Positions 35,565 to 44,153 of a stretch of DNA of 64,000 bases are shown here, piece by piece. The stretch comes from Alphaproteobacteria bacterium (GTDB lineage Bacteria; Pseudomonadota; Alphaproteobacteria; Rhizobiales; Aestuariivirgaceae). The notes beneath the pieces are model-generated. The model did no database searches. It was not told the DNA's origin and was given only the letters and a program-made list of their open reading frames with translations. The stretch's first letter is position 1; each line of letters opens with the position of its first letter. Location of the stretch: contig JAHEFB010000007.1 of the NCBI GenBank assembly GCA_024640405.1, positions 51,593-115,592 on the forward strand, written 5' to 3'. Both the position numbers and the translations under genes were made by a program.

Positions 35565-36662
35565 TTAAGAGACGCTGATCTTGCCGAGACCCTTCCAGTC
35601 AAATTCCATGCCGTGGCCCGGGCGTTCCGGTGCAATGGCAAAACCATCCTCGATCACCAGTGGATGTTCAAGGTATTCATCGAGGCCGAAACCATGCGCT
35701 TCCAGATAGGACCGGTTTGGCGATGCAGCCAGCAGATGCACGGTTATGTCATGGGCGCCGTGTGACGTAACCGGCAGATTGAAGGCTTCGGCCAGATGCG
35801 CGATTTTCATGAAGCTGGTAACACCACCGCAATTTGTGACATCCGGTTCAGGGTAGGTCACACCACCGGATGCAATCAGGTGACGGAAGTCCCATACGGT
35901 GCGCAGGTTTTCGCCCGCCGCAATTGGCAATCCGCCTTCGCGAACCACGCGTGCATGGCCTGCAACATCATCCGGCGAAATGGGTTCCTCCAGCCAAACC
36001 GGGTGGTAGGGTTCAAAGGCCCGGGCTGCGCGGATTGCCTGATCGACACTCCATTTCATGTTGGCATCGACCATCAACGGAAACTCTTCACCGAGGAAGT
36101 CACGCATGGCGGCAATTTTGGTGACGTCCTCGCTGAGTTTTTCGCGGCCCACCTTCATCTTGATGGCACGGAACCCCTTGGACAGATTGCCTTCGGTCTG
36201 CCTGATCAGTTGGTCAGCTGTGAGTTCAATGTCGATGCCGCCGGCATAACACGGAACCTTGGGATCATGGCCGCCGAGCAGTCGCCATAGGGGAAGCCCG
36301 GCTCGCTTGGCTTTCAGATCCCACAGGGCCATGTCGAGTGCCGAGATGGCCAGTACAGTCGGCCCGCCGCGACCGCCATAATGCAGGTCCCACCACAATT
36401 TGTTCCACAGGTGCTCGATGCGGTCGGGATCTTCACCCGTTACCAGGCCGGTTATTTCACGCCTCAGAATGTCGGCGATAGCGCCGCCGTTGCGTCCGCA
36501 GGTGAAGGTGTAGCCGATGCCTTCGGCACCGTCGCCGGAAGCCAGTCTGACGGTGACGATTTCGAAGCCGTGCATTTCACCATGCATGCTGTCGGTCAAA
36601 ACCTGTTCAAGCTTGATCAGGTAGTGACCGGTCTCCATGGAGCTGATTGTCGTGGGCTGCAA
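35565..36662 (-). CDS. Mandelate racemase/muconate-lactonizing (enolase superfamily) enzyme
   Basis: The 365-residue protein has the enolase-superfamily barrel: KxK motif in FRAIKMKVGREKL near 163-175 (catalytic Lys), metal ligands in LMVDANMKW (Asp), VWLEEPI (Glu) and IAAGENLRT (Glu), and the SHGAHDITVHL block with the catalytic His near 298. This pattern (Lys and His bases) fits acid-sugar dehydratases or racemases. A TTG at 36662 with GGAGAA just upstream is a better start than the ATG eight codons later, which has no site. It is the first metabolic gene after dctPQM. Confidence 0.88.
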   Translation of the reverse strand: MQPTTISSMETGHYLIKLEQVLTDSMHGEMHGFEIVTVRLASGDGAEGIGYTFTCGRNGGAIADILRREITGLVTGEDPDRIEHLWNKLWWDLHYGGRGGPTVLAISALDMALWDLKAKRAGLPLWRLLGGHDPKVPCYAGGIDIELTADQLIRQTEGNLSKGFRAIKMKVGREKLSEDVTKIAAMRDFLGEEFPLMVDANMKWSVDQAIRAARAFEPYHPVWLEEPISPDDVAGHARVVREGGLPIAAGENLRTVWDFRHLIASGGVTYPEPDVTNCGGVTSFMKIAHLAEAFNLPVTSHGAHDITVHLLAASPNRSYLEAHGFGLDEYLEHPLVIEDGFAIAPERPGHGMEFDWKGLGKISVS

Positions 36663-36686
36663 CGGCTTCTCCAGATGGCAAACGAT

Positions 36687-38315
36687 TTACAGGAATACGG
36701 TAGTGATTTCCGGGACCAGCAGGATGATCATCAGGATGAATATCTGCATGGCAATAAACGGCAGGAAACCACGGAAAATATCCGGTAGAGTGATGTGTGG
36801 CGGTGCTACCGACTTGAGATAGAATGCGGCCGGCCCAAACGGCGGCGACAGGAAACTGACCTGCATGTTGACGCAGAACAGTATGCCGAACCAGACGCGT
36901 ACCATGGTGCTGGAATCCAGTCCTCCGGTCAGCCCGAGTTCGTTTATGGGAAGTTTCAGAACGATGGGCAGGAACACCGGCATCACCAGAAGCACAATGC
37001 CTGTCCAGTCCATGAAGGCGCCGAGGAACAGGAAGATGACCATCATGACCAGCAATACACCCATGGTCGGCAGATCGTATCCGACAATCAGGTTGGCGAC
37101 GTAGGTCGGTCCACCGGCGATGGTGTAGGCACCTGCCAGTGCAGTAGCGCCAAAGGTCACCCAGATGATTGTGCCGGTTGACTTGAAGGTGCGCATGGAT
37201 GCTTCGCGCAACAGGTTTAAGGAAAACTCTCCACGGATCCAGATCAGGAACAACACTGCCAGCGAGCCCATGGCGGCTGCTTCTGTAATGCCGGTGATGC
37301 CGCCATAGATTGAGCCAAGCACAACAAACACAACCAGCATGGGGGCCACCATGCCCTTGCCCTTGGCCCAGGCTGTCTTTGCCACGTTGACGCCGACGAC
37401 GAAGAAAATAATGGCCGCGCAGACAACAGTGATGGTGAGATACTGATAAAGCGTGGCGTTATCGATGAGGCGGGTGTTGCCGTCGATCATCTTCTCGTTG
37501 AACTGGCTGCCGATTGTAAGATACAGCCACCTTGCAACGATCAGTGCCGAACCCACTCCCGCCAGCAAGAATATCAAAGTGCTGCCGTAGAGTGCCTTCT
37601 CCCTGCCGGTCATGTCGTCGGATGACGGCTCGGGCAGGGGGGCCAGTTCGGGGTTCATTCGGGTGCGAACCAGAATGTAGGCAATATAGCAGCCGGCCAG
37701 CATGAAACCGGGCAGGAACGCTGCCTTGAACAAGGCATGAATGGAGGTTTCAGTAATCAGGCCATAAAAGATCAGCACGATTGATGGCGGAATCATGGTG
37801 CCCAGTGAACCCGATGCGCAGATGGTGCCGATGGCGAGGTTCTGATTGTAGCCGAGGCGCAGCATTTGCGGCAGTGCGATCAGACCGAGCAGCACGACTT
37901 CGCCGCCGATAATGCCCGACATGGCGGCCATGACAATTGCCATTACGGCTGTCACCACGGCAATGCCGCCACGGGTGCGCGACATCCATTGACTCAGCGA
38001 CGAGTACATGTCCTTGGCGATGCCGGAACGTTCCAGCAGTGTTGCCATGAAGATGAACAGCGGCACTGATACGAGCACATAGTTGGTCGTTATGCCGTAC
38101 AGCCGCTGGGCCAGAATATTCATTGGCCCGCTGCCGAAATTGCCAGTCAGAATGCCGGATCCGAAGCTGAACGGGTCGGTCAGCAAGGTTGGTTCGAACT
38201 TGAGAACCATGACTACAACAGCCAAAAACCCCGAGGCGAAGCCAAGCGGCATGCCGATGGCAAGCAGGAACAGCATGCCCAGCAGCAGAATCAGTGAGAT
38301 CGTTCCGATATCCAT
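36687..38315 (-). CDS. TRAP transporter large permease (DctM), extended form
   Basis: The 542-residue protein has the DctM motifs ISGIIGGEVVLLGLIALPQML and GSLGTMIPPSIVLIFYGLIT near 110-165 and a central insertion of about 100 residues, with two extra helices, between helices 7 and 8 (about residues 215-330). The insertion distinguishes it from the 430-residue forms. The start at 38315 (MDIGTISLIL) is preceded by GGGGCGG; it begins 11 bases after the dctQ stop. Confidence 0.9.
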   Translation of the reverse strand: MDIGTISLILLLGMLFLLAIGMPLGFASGFLAVVVMVLKFEPTLLTDPFSFGSGILTGNFGSGPMNILAQRLYGITTNYVLVSVPLFIFMATLLERSGIAKDMYSSLSQWMSRTRGGIAVVTAVMAIVMAAMSGIIGGEVVLLGLIALPQMLRLGYNQNLAIGTICASGSLGTMIPPSIVLIFYGLITETSIHALFKAAFLPGFMLAGCYIAYILVRTRMNPELAPLPEPSSDDMTGREKALYGSTLIFLLAGVGSALIVARWLYLTIGSQFNEKMIDGNTRLIDNATLYQYLTITVVCAAIIFFVVGVNVAKTAWAKGKGMVAPMLVVFVVLGSIYGGITGITEAAAMGSLAVLFLIWIRGEFSLNLLREASMRTFKSTGTIIWVTFGATALAGAYTIAGGPTYVANLIVGYDLPTMGVLLVMMVIFLFLGAFMDWTGIVLLVMPVFLPIVLKLPINELGLTGGLDSSTMVRVWFGILFCVNMQVSFLSPPFGPAAFYLKSVAPPHITLPDIFRGFLPFIAMQIFILMIILLVPEITTVFL

Positions 38316-38326
38316 GAGTTCCGCCC

Positions 38327-39124
38327 CTAGGTGTCTGATTTCGGTGGATTGCCTGAGATGATCTCGTCGGGCAGATTCACTTTTTTGAGTTGAGCTGCTT
38401 CTTCGGCAACTTCGTCCAGTTCCACGTGCGGTACCGGGGTCTTGTTGAAGTCCCGGAACAAGCCAATCAGCACGACCGCGACGGCCAGGAACAGGAAAAC
38501 ACCTATGCCAAGTTGCCATTTCAACGGCACGACGTGTCCCTCCGGCGGATCGATAAACAGGTTGTAAGCCGCCATCAGGGCAAGCGCTGTAATCAGCGAC
38601 GTGACGAAAACGTCGAAGGTTTTGCGAACCCAGGCTGCCGACGGCCAGTCTCTGATGAGATTGGAGCTGGCCTGCAAAGCCAGGAAGAGAAGCATGGTCA
38701 GCACGAGCGGCTTTATGGTTGCAGGAATTGGCGGGTCATAGGCGGTGCCGAAAGTTTCCCAGCGCAGAAATTTGGCTTTTGATTCTCCAAACCCACCCCA
38801 CACAACTGCAAATGCAAAAATCGAAACACACACGGTAGACAACACGTCAAACGCCCGGCGTAGCCAGAGCGGTGCCATGTCATAGATAATGAAGATGCGA
38901 ATGTGGCTGCGTTGCTGCATGGCATACAGGCCTGCAGACAGGTAGATGCCGCCTGCGACCCAAAGCGACATCTCGTTCACCCACAATGTTGCGGCAGCGA
39001 AGAAATATCGCATTACCACTTCGTACAAGATGATGAGAACGATGAAGAACGGAGCCCACATGGCAATGCGGCTAAAACTCCATGTGAGCAGGTCCAGCGG
39101 ACCCGTTCGCTCGTGTTCAACCAT
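38327..39124 (-). CDS. TRAP transporter small permease (DctQ), long form
   Basis: The 265-residue protein has four core DctQ helices plus an extra pair toward the C-terminus (MAAYNLFI; LGIGVFLFLAVAVVLIGLF), which explains the length well above the common 170-190. I chose the ATG at 39124 with GGGAG eight bases upstream; a TTG 25 codons earlier would put the start inside the stem-loop that follows dctP. Long DctQ proteins usually pair with long DctM proteins, as here. Confidence 0.87.
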   Translation of the reverse strand: MVEHERTGPLDLLTWSFSRIAMWAPFFIVLIILYEVVMRYFFAAATLWVNEMSLWVAGGIYLSAGLYAMQQRSHIRIFIIYDMAPLWLRRAFDVLSTVCVSIFAFAVVWGGFGESKAKFLRWETFGTAYDPPIPATIKPLVLTMLLFLALQASSNLIRDWPSAAWVRKTFDVFVTSLITALALMAAYNLFIDPPEGHVVPLKWQLGIGVFLFLAVAVVLIGLFRDFNKTPVPHVELDEVAEEAAQLKKVNLPDEIISGNPPKSDT

Positions 39125-39154
39125 ATTATGTGCTCCCGCAAACGCCCCTGTTAC

Positions 39155-39220
39155 ATCTTTCCAACTGCCTGCCCAATCAAAGTCGATAGCGGTTATCAAG
39201 ATAAAGGCAGTTGGAAAGAT
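39155..39220 (-). promoter_or_regulatory. Stem-loop between dctP and dctQ
   Basis: Perfect 16-base arms (39155-39170 and 39205-39220, core CCAACTGCCT/AGGCAGTTGG) enclose a 34-base loop. The stem starts 45 bases after the dctP stop and ends 30 bases before the dctQ start. No U-tract follows. Confidence 0.75.
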
Positions 39221-39265
39221 GAAACCGAGGCGGTTCCTGCCGGAACCACCTCGTGATGTTGCGGG

Positions 39266-40288
39266 TTACTTGGCCAGACCGAGCTGACGCAGATACTTCA
39301 AGTGTGCTTCAACCAGATCCTTGGCTTCAGGTGTGGTAGCAAACTCCGGCCAGACGGCCTGGGCCGCATCACGGAACTTCTGAAGCTCTTCAGGTGCCCA
39401 CTGAGACAGGGTAACTCCCTTTTCCTTCAGGCTGGCTGCTGCCTCGGCATTCTTCTTTTCGAAGGTCAAGGCCGTGCGCAGTGCCAGTGCTTCCATAGCA
39501 ACCTTCATAATGCGCTGATGCTGTTCCGGCATGGCGTCAAATTTCGCCTTGTTGCAGGCGAGGTGATCTGACGGCATGGAATGGAAGCCAGGGAAGTTGG
39601 CGTACTTCACAATGTCATAAAGGCCTAGGCCGACATTGTTGGCAAGGCCGGATGCATCTGCACCATCGATGATGCCTGATTCAAGCGCCGTGAAGATTTC
39701 AGTGAAATCCATCACGATCGGCTTGGCGCCGAGCTTTTCAAAAATCTTGGTTTCCATGCCGGGAGGCGAACGGAATTTCCAGTCCTTGAAATCATCGACC
39801 TTGGCGATTGGCTTGCTGGATGCAAATGATTCCTGGCCATAAACCCACCAGCCGATAAGCTCCATGTCGAACTTGTTGTAAAGCTTCTGGGCCGCTTCAA
39901 GTCCGCCGCCGTAGTACAACCAGGACAATTGCTGGTAGGGTGTTTCGTAGCCACCCATGATGTCTCCGACAAACTGGAACGCCGGGTTTTTGCCGGTCTG
40001 ATATGCGCCGCCGGTCATGTCGCAATCAAGAATACCGGTTGCTGCGGCATCGAAGGTCTCAACCGACTTCACCACTGAAGACGAATAGAACATCTCCACC
40101 TTGATTTCGCCGTTTGACATAGTCTGGATATCATCGACATACCGTGCGGCCAGTTTGCCTGATGGTGTTTCGGGCGCATAGTGGGTCTGGATGCGCAGAC
40201 TTGTTTCTGCAGCGCTGGCTGCGGCACCAAGGCCGGTTGCCAGCAAAGCTGCCGTAGCGATGCCAGCAAGTGCTTTTTTAATATACAT
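39266..40288 (-). CDS. TRAP transporter binding protein (DctP)
   Basis: The 340-residue protein has a Sec signal peptide (cleavage after ASA) and DctP family features: LRIQTHYAPETPSGKLA near the N-terminus, the conserved carboxylate-binding Arg in WKFRSPPGMETKIF near 174-187, and the Asn/Asp residues in IIDGADASGLANN near 213-225. A strong GGAGGAG precedes the ATG. The ligand is probably a sugar acid, given the enolase-superfamily dehydratase and gluconate genes nearby. Confidence 0.9.
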   Translation of the reverse strand: MYIKKALAGIATAALLATGLGAAASAAETSLRIQTHYAPETPSGKLAARYVDDIQTMSNGEIKVEMFYSSSVVKSVETFDAAATGILDCDMTGGAYQTGKNPAFQFVGDIMGGYETPYQQLSWLYYGGGLEAAQKLYNKFDMELIGWWVYGQESFASSKPIAKVDDFKDWKFRSPPGMETKIFEKLGAKPIVMDFTEIFTALESGIIDGADASGLANNVGLGLYDIVKYANFPGFHSMPSDHLACNKAKFDAMPEQHQRIMKVAMEALALRTALTFEKKNAEAAASLKEKGVTLSQWAPEELQKFRDAAQAVWPEFATTPEAKDLVEAHLKYLRQLGLAK

Positions 40289-40446
40289 TGTTTTACTCCT
40301 CCGTTTGTACAGTCGCCCTCGTGGCCGACCAATTCATTTATGCGTTGTTCCGGGTCTTTGATGCCTGGACGCCGAAGTCGACCGGTCTTCCACCGGTTCC
40401 CTCTTGGATCAACGATACGGCGCATAGCGAGGGCTGGCAATATTAG

Positions 40447-40570
40447 ATTGTCAGGCAATCTGTCGGTTTTTCGAAATTTGCATTCCATGCCCAAGCCAAC
40501 TAATCTTGAGTTGATGCAGGCATGACTGAAACATGCCAAAGAATAGCCACAGCGGAAATTGTCTGACAAT
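40447..40570. promoter_or_regulatory. Duplicated operator between dctP and gntR
   Basis: ATTGTCTGACAAT (40558-40570, perfect 6-1-6 palindrome) abuts the gntR start codon, and ATTGTCAGGCAAT (40447-40459, one mismatch) lies 111 bases away on the dctP side. The duplicated ATTGTCnGRCAAT element in the divergent region fits binding by the adjacent GntR/FCD regulator, with the first copy positioned to block its own translation or transcription. Confidence 0.65.
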
Positions 40571-41341
40571 ATGAAGCAGTCCGAACCCTTTCAGCCGCTT
40601 GCGCAGTCTGCGGAAGTAAAGCGTCTTTATGCCGCCGTGGCAAAGCAGATTGCGGCCTTTGTGGCTGAGCGGGACTTGAAACCCGGCGAGCGTTTGCCGT
40701 CTGAACAAAAGCTTGCCCGGCAATTCAACATCTCACGCGCAACCGTGCGCGAAGCAATTGTTGCCCTGGAAGTTTTGGGCCTTATCGATGTCCGGATGAA
40801 CTGCGGCGCGGTCATTCTTGACCCTCATGCTGCCACCAAACTTGAACAGGGTGGTCTGCTGAGTTGTGGCGTGTCAGGTGAGCGGCTGGAAGAGGTGGCA
40901 CGGTTCAGAATTCTGCTGGAAATCGATGGAGCCCGGCAGTCGATTGCCAATGCCGGTGTAGAGTGGGAAAGCGCGCTGGTGGCGGCGCATCACAGACTTG
41001 CCCATGTTGAATTCAGGATGAAGTCGGGCTCGGTCACAAACTATGAACTCTGGCGCCAGTGTGACTGGCAGTTTCATGAAGCCCTGGTTGCCGGCTGCGG
41101 TTCGCAACTGCACATGGAGCTTCACAAGTCTGCATTTGACCAGTTCAGGAAAATTGTGGCGCTTGAATATCGCGCTGTGGGTTTTAGGGGAGTGCGCATT
41201 ATTGAGGAGCACAAGGCAATACTGGATGCTGCTCTTGCAAGAGACGCTGACACCTGTGCCCGGGCTCTTGAGCATCATATCACGGCATACTTCAAGGTAC
41301 GCGGCCGCGCCGTTTCGACTGCCCGGGCGGCCGCGTCATGA
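40571..41341 (+). CDS. GntR/FCD-family transcriptional regulator
   Basis: The 256-residue protein has a winged helix (YAAVAKQIAAFVAERDLKPG ... LARQFNISRATVREAIVALEVLG, residues 17-75) and a C-terminal FCD domain with acidic/His residues in ILLEIDGARQSIA, DWQFHEALVAGCG and IIEEHKAILDA, typical metal ligands. It is divergent from the dctPQM-dehydratase operon and co-directional with gnd and gluconokinase, so it probably controls both. The ATG at 40571 directly follows a perfect operator-like palindrome; an in-frame TTG four codons earlier falls inside that palindrome. Confidence 0.87.
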   Translation: MKQSEPFQPLAQSAEVKRLYAAVAKQIAAFVAERDLKPGERLPSEQKLARQFNISRATVREAIVALEVLGLIDVRMNCGAVILDPHAATKLEQGGLLSCGVSGERLEEVARFRILLEIDGARQSIANAGVEWESALVAAHHRLAHVEFRMKSGSVTNYELWRQCDWQFHEALVAGCGSQLHMELHKSAFDQFRKIVALEYRAVGFRGVRIIEEHKAILDAALARDADTCARALEHHITAYFKVRGRAVSTARAAAS

Positions 41342-42666
41342 AACTGGCAATTATCGGTTTGGGTGTGATGGGGCGAAATCTGGCTCTCAATTTCCGGGAT
41401 GCCGGACACCAGTGCGTTGTCTGGGACCCGTGGCCGGAGGCGCGTAACTGGCAAGCGGACGGAATAGAGGTTTGTGATACACTGGAAGCACTGGTGAACA
41501 ACCTGCCGGTTCCCAGCATTGTCCTGTTGATGGTCAAGTCGGGCCTGCCGGTGTTTGAGCTGACCGAGCAACTGTGTGAGCTGCTGGAAAACGGCGACAT
41601 CATCATTGACGGCGGCAACTCAAATTATATGGAAACCGAAACAAACGTCAGGTTGAGCCGCAAACGCGGCATCCATTTTGCCGGTCTCGGTGTTTCCGGT
41701 GGCGCGGAGGGCGCGCGCAACGGCCCGTCCATGATGCTGGGCTGTGCCGGTGAAATGCGCATCGTCCTGGAGCCGCTGCTGGCAAGTGTAGCAGCCAGAT
41801 ACAATGGCAAGCCGTGCCTGGCATGGTTTGGCGACGGCGGTGCCGGGCACTTCGTCAAGACGGTCCACAACGGTATCGAGTATGCCATCATGCAGGCGAT
41901 CGCGGAAAGCTGGCAGTTGCTCGAATTGAGTGGACTGACAACGTCTGCGGCGGGCAGGCAATTGGATATCTGGTCCAACGGCGTGCTGGCCGGGTATCTG
42001 ATGGAGATCTCCGCAGAGGTTCTGCAAACCAGCGAGGCCGCCAGCGGCAGGCTTCTGATCGATCTGGTTGATGATGCGGCCGGTCAAAAGGGAACCGGCG
42101 GATGGTGCGTCAGCGAAGCCATGAATCTCGGGGTACCGGTACCGTCGATTACAGCGGCGGTGACAATGCGCCAGATATCATCGCATGAAGTCCTGCGCGT
42201 TCTATCCGGCGATGGCGCCGAAACCACACAGGAGGTTACGGTTCAGGCTGTCTACGATGGGCTGGTTGCAACGGTGGTACTGACGTTGGCACAAGGTGCA
42301 CATCTTTTGACGGTCGCAAGCCAGGAGAATGACTGGAAGATCCAGTTAACAGAAGCGGCAAGGGTGTGGCAGGAGGGCTCGATTCTGCGCATGGCCCTGC
42401 TGGAGAAATTTTCGGATCCTGCCGCGTTGTTTGATATTGCGTGCGAACATGGCGAAGGACTGCGCCAATCGGTAATCGCGGCCGCAGCGGCAAGCCTGCC
42501 TGTCCCCGTAATGGCGGCAAGCCTTGCTTATCTTGACGCCTGTGGTGCCGGGCAGTTGTCGACGGCACTGGTGCAGTTGCAGCGTGACCGGTTTGGAGCG
42601 CATGGCCTGAAAAACCAGGAAACCGGGGAGATGTTCCACGGTCCGTGGCACGGTGCGGATTCATGA
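41338..42666 (+). CDS. gnd: 6-phosphogluconate dehydrogenase (decarboxylating)
   Basis: The 442-residue protein has the NADP motif GLGVMGRNLALNFRDAGH near 7-24, the 6PGD block FAGLGVSGGAEGARNGPSMM near 119-138 (substrate Ser-Gly-Gly) and the catalytic Lys in GAGHFVKTVHNGIEYAIMQ near 175-193. A C-terminal all-helical domain follows; it is shorter than the 468-residue enterobacterial enzyme. It makes ribulose-5-phosphate from 6-phosphogluconate. It overlaps gntR by ATGA and the next gene by ATGA (42663-42666), so the three are coupled. Confidence 0.9.
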   Translation: MKLAIIGLGVMGRNLALNFRDAGHQCVVWDPWPEARNWQADGIEVCDTLEALVNNLPVPSIVLLMVKSGLPVFELTEQLCELLENGDIIIDGGNSNYMETETNVRLSRKRGIHFAGLGVSGGAEGARNGPSMMLGCAGEMRIVLEPLLASVAARYNGKPCLAWFGDGGAGHFVKTVHNGIEYAIMQAIAESWQLLELSGLTTSAAGRQLDIWSNGVLAGYLMEISAEVLQTSEAASGRLLIDLVDDAAGQKGTGGWCVSEAMNLGVPVPSITAAVTMRQISSHEVLRVLSGDGAETTQEVTVQAVYDGLVATVVLTLAQGAHLLTVASQENDWKIQLTEAARVWQEGSILRMALLEKFSDPAALFDIACEHGEGLRQSVIAAAAASLPVPVMAASLAYLDACGAGQLSTALVQLQRDRFGAHGLKNQETGEMFHGPWHGADS

Positions 42667-44102
42667 TCGTCGTCGTCATGGGGGTTTGTGGCTGCGGAAA
42701 AACCACCGTTGGCCGGTTGCTGGCTTCTCGCCTCGATGCATCGTTCATAGAAGGCGATGAATTGCACCCTGCAGACAACAAGACCAAGATGGCGGCAGGC
42801 ATTCCCCTGGAGGATGAAGACCGCGAACCTTGGCTGGATGCCATCGCGGCGGCAGCGGTTAAACTGTCATCCGGCACATCATGTGTCGTGGTGACATGTT
42901 CGGCACTCAAGCGACAATATCGCGACAGGTTACGAAGAGCGGATCAGAAAATCATTCTGGTGCACCTCACCGGCAGCAAGCCTTTGCTGCAGTCGCGTAT
43001 GAACGAACGGCGCGGGCACTTCATGCCGGCAGCGATGCTGGATAGCCAGCTGGCTACTTTGCAGGTACCCGAACCTGATGAACTGGCGGTTAGTCTGGAT
43101 ATCGCGGAACAACCGGAGAGCATCGTTGATCATGCGCTGGCATTTGTAAATTTACACCCACCTTCAAGATCAGATTCAAAGAAGCAAAAGGAAAAACCAA
43201 TGAGCAGTAAACCAAGTGTCGGATTCATAGGCGTTGGCCTGATGGGCCACGGCATGGCCAAGAACATACTGGAAGCCGGCTACAAGCTTACCGTTATGGG
43301 ACACAAGAATCGCAAGCCGGTAACCGATCTGGTCAAACGTGGCGCCAAGGAAGCGAAAACCGCCGCGGCACTGGCCAAGGCAAGTGACGTCATCTTCATT
43401 TGCGTGTCGTCTTCGGTACAGGTCGAGGAACTGGTGCGCGGCAAGACCGGCATTGCGTCGGGCGCTGCAAAGGGAACCATTGTGGTCGATACGTCGACTT
43501 CCGATCCGACATCAACGCTGGCTCTGGCGGCAGAACTGAAAGCAATCGGTGTAAAGTTGATTGATGCTCCGCTTGGGCGCACACCCAAGGAAGCGGAAGA
43601 GGGCCGGCTCAATACGTTTGTCGGGTCGGATGCGAAAACCCTGAAACAGGTTCGCCCGGTGATCGAAACGTGGGCTGAAAACATCATTCATGTCGGTCCG
43701 CTGGGCAATGGTCACAAAATCAAGCTGATCAATAATTTCATAGCCATGTCCTACTCGGCCGTGTGGGCCGAGGCCTACACCGCCTGCACCAAAACCGGTG
43801 TTGACCAGCAGACACTTTATGATGTGGTGAAGGCTGGCGGTATGTACTGCGGCAATTTCGAGAACATGAGCAAGTGGGTGATCGGCCGCGACCCCAAGGC
43901 ACATGAGTTCGCCATCCGCAACTGCCTGAAGGATCAGCGCTATTTCAACAACATGATCGAGGCTTCCGGCATGGCTGCAATTGTCGCCCCGGCGGTCAAG
44001 CAATCCTACGCGATGGCTGTCGCCAAAGGAGACGGAGAACGCCATATGCCAATGATGTCAGACGTGATTGGTGAACTGAACGGCATCACGTTCGAGAAAT
44101 AG
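42663..44102 (+). CDS. Gluconokinase fused to beta-hydroxyacid dehydrogenase
   Basis: A single open frame of 479 codons encodes two enzymes. Residues 1-165 are a GntK-type gluconokinase (Walker A GVCGCGKTT at 7-15; ELHPADNKTKMAAGIPL near 37-53). Residues about 180-479 are a complete beta-hydroxyacid dehydrogenase (VGFIGVGLMGHGMAKNI near 185-201; DAPLGRTPKEAEEG; catalytic Lys in GHKIKLINNF). There is no stop between them, and the 14-residue linker is polar (SDSKKQKEKP). A ribosome site AAAGGA followed by an ATG at 43201 sits exactly at the junction, so a free dehydrogenase may also be made. Gluconate from upstream steps would be phosphorylated and passed to Gnd. Confidence 0.85.
   Translation: MIVVVMGVCGCGKTTVGRLLASRLDASFIEGDELHPADNKTKMAAGIPLEDEDREPWLDAIAAAAVKLSSGTSCVVVTCSALKRQYRDRLRRADQKIILVHLTGSKPLLQSRMNERRGHFMPAAMLDSQLATLQVPEPDELAVSLDIAEQPESIVDHALAFVNLHPPSRSDSKKQKEKPMSSKPSVGFIGVGLMGHGMAKNILEAGYKLTVMGHKNRKPVTDLVKRGAKEAKTAAALAKASDVIFICVSSSVQVEELVRGKTGIASGAAKGTIVVDTSTSDPTSTLALAAELKAIGVKLIDAPLGRTPKEAEEGRLNTFVGSDAKTLKQVRPVIETWAENIIHVGPLGNGHKIKLINNFIAMSYSAVWAEAYTACTKTGVDQQTLYDVVKAGGMYCGNFENMSKWVIGRDPKAHEFAIRNCLKDQRYFNNMIEASGMAAIVAPAVKQSYAMAVAKGDGERHMPMMSDVIGELNGITFEK
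43189..43203 (+). promoter_or_regulatory. Internal ribosome site and start at the fusion junction
   Basis: AAAGGAAAAACCAATG places a good Shine-Dalgarno sequence eight bases before an in-frame ATG (codon 180 of the fusion), where homology to stand-alone hydroxyacid dehydrogenases begins (SSKPSVGFIG). It looks like the ancestral start of a separate gene whose upstream stop codon was lost. Confidence 0.6.
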
Positions 44103-44119
44103 GTAACACATTGTACAGG

Positions 44120-44153
44120 CCGGCTGGGTAATACCAGATCTCAAACCAGCCGG
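44120..44153. terminator. Hairpin between convergent operons
   Basis: CCGGCTGG (44120-44127) and CCAGCCGG (44146-44153) form a perfect 8-base stem across the 38-base gap between the fusion gene and the convergent 2-hydroxyacid dehydrogenase gene; the right arm lies in the last codons of the latter. Possible bidirectional terminator without a T-tract. Confidence 0.45.
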
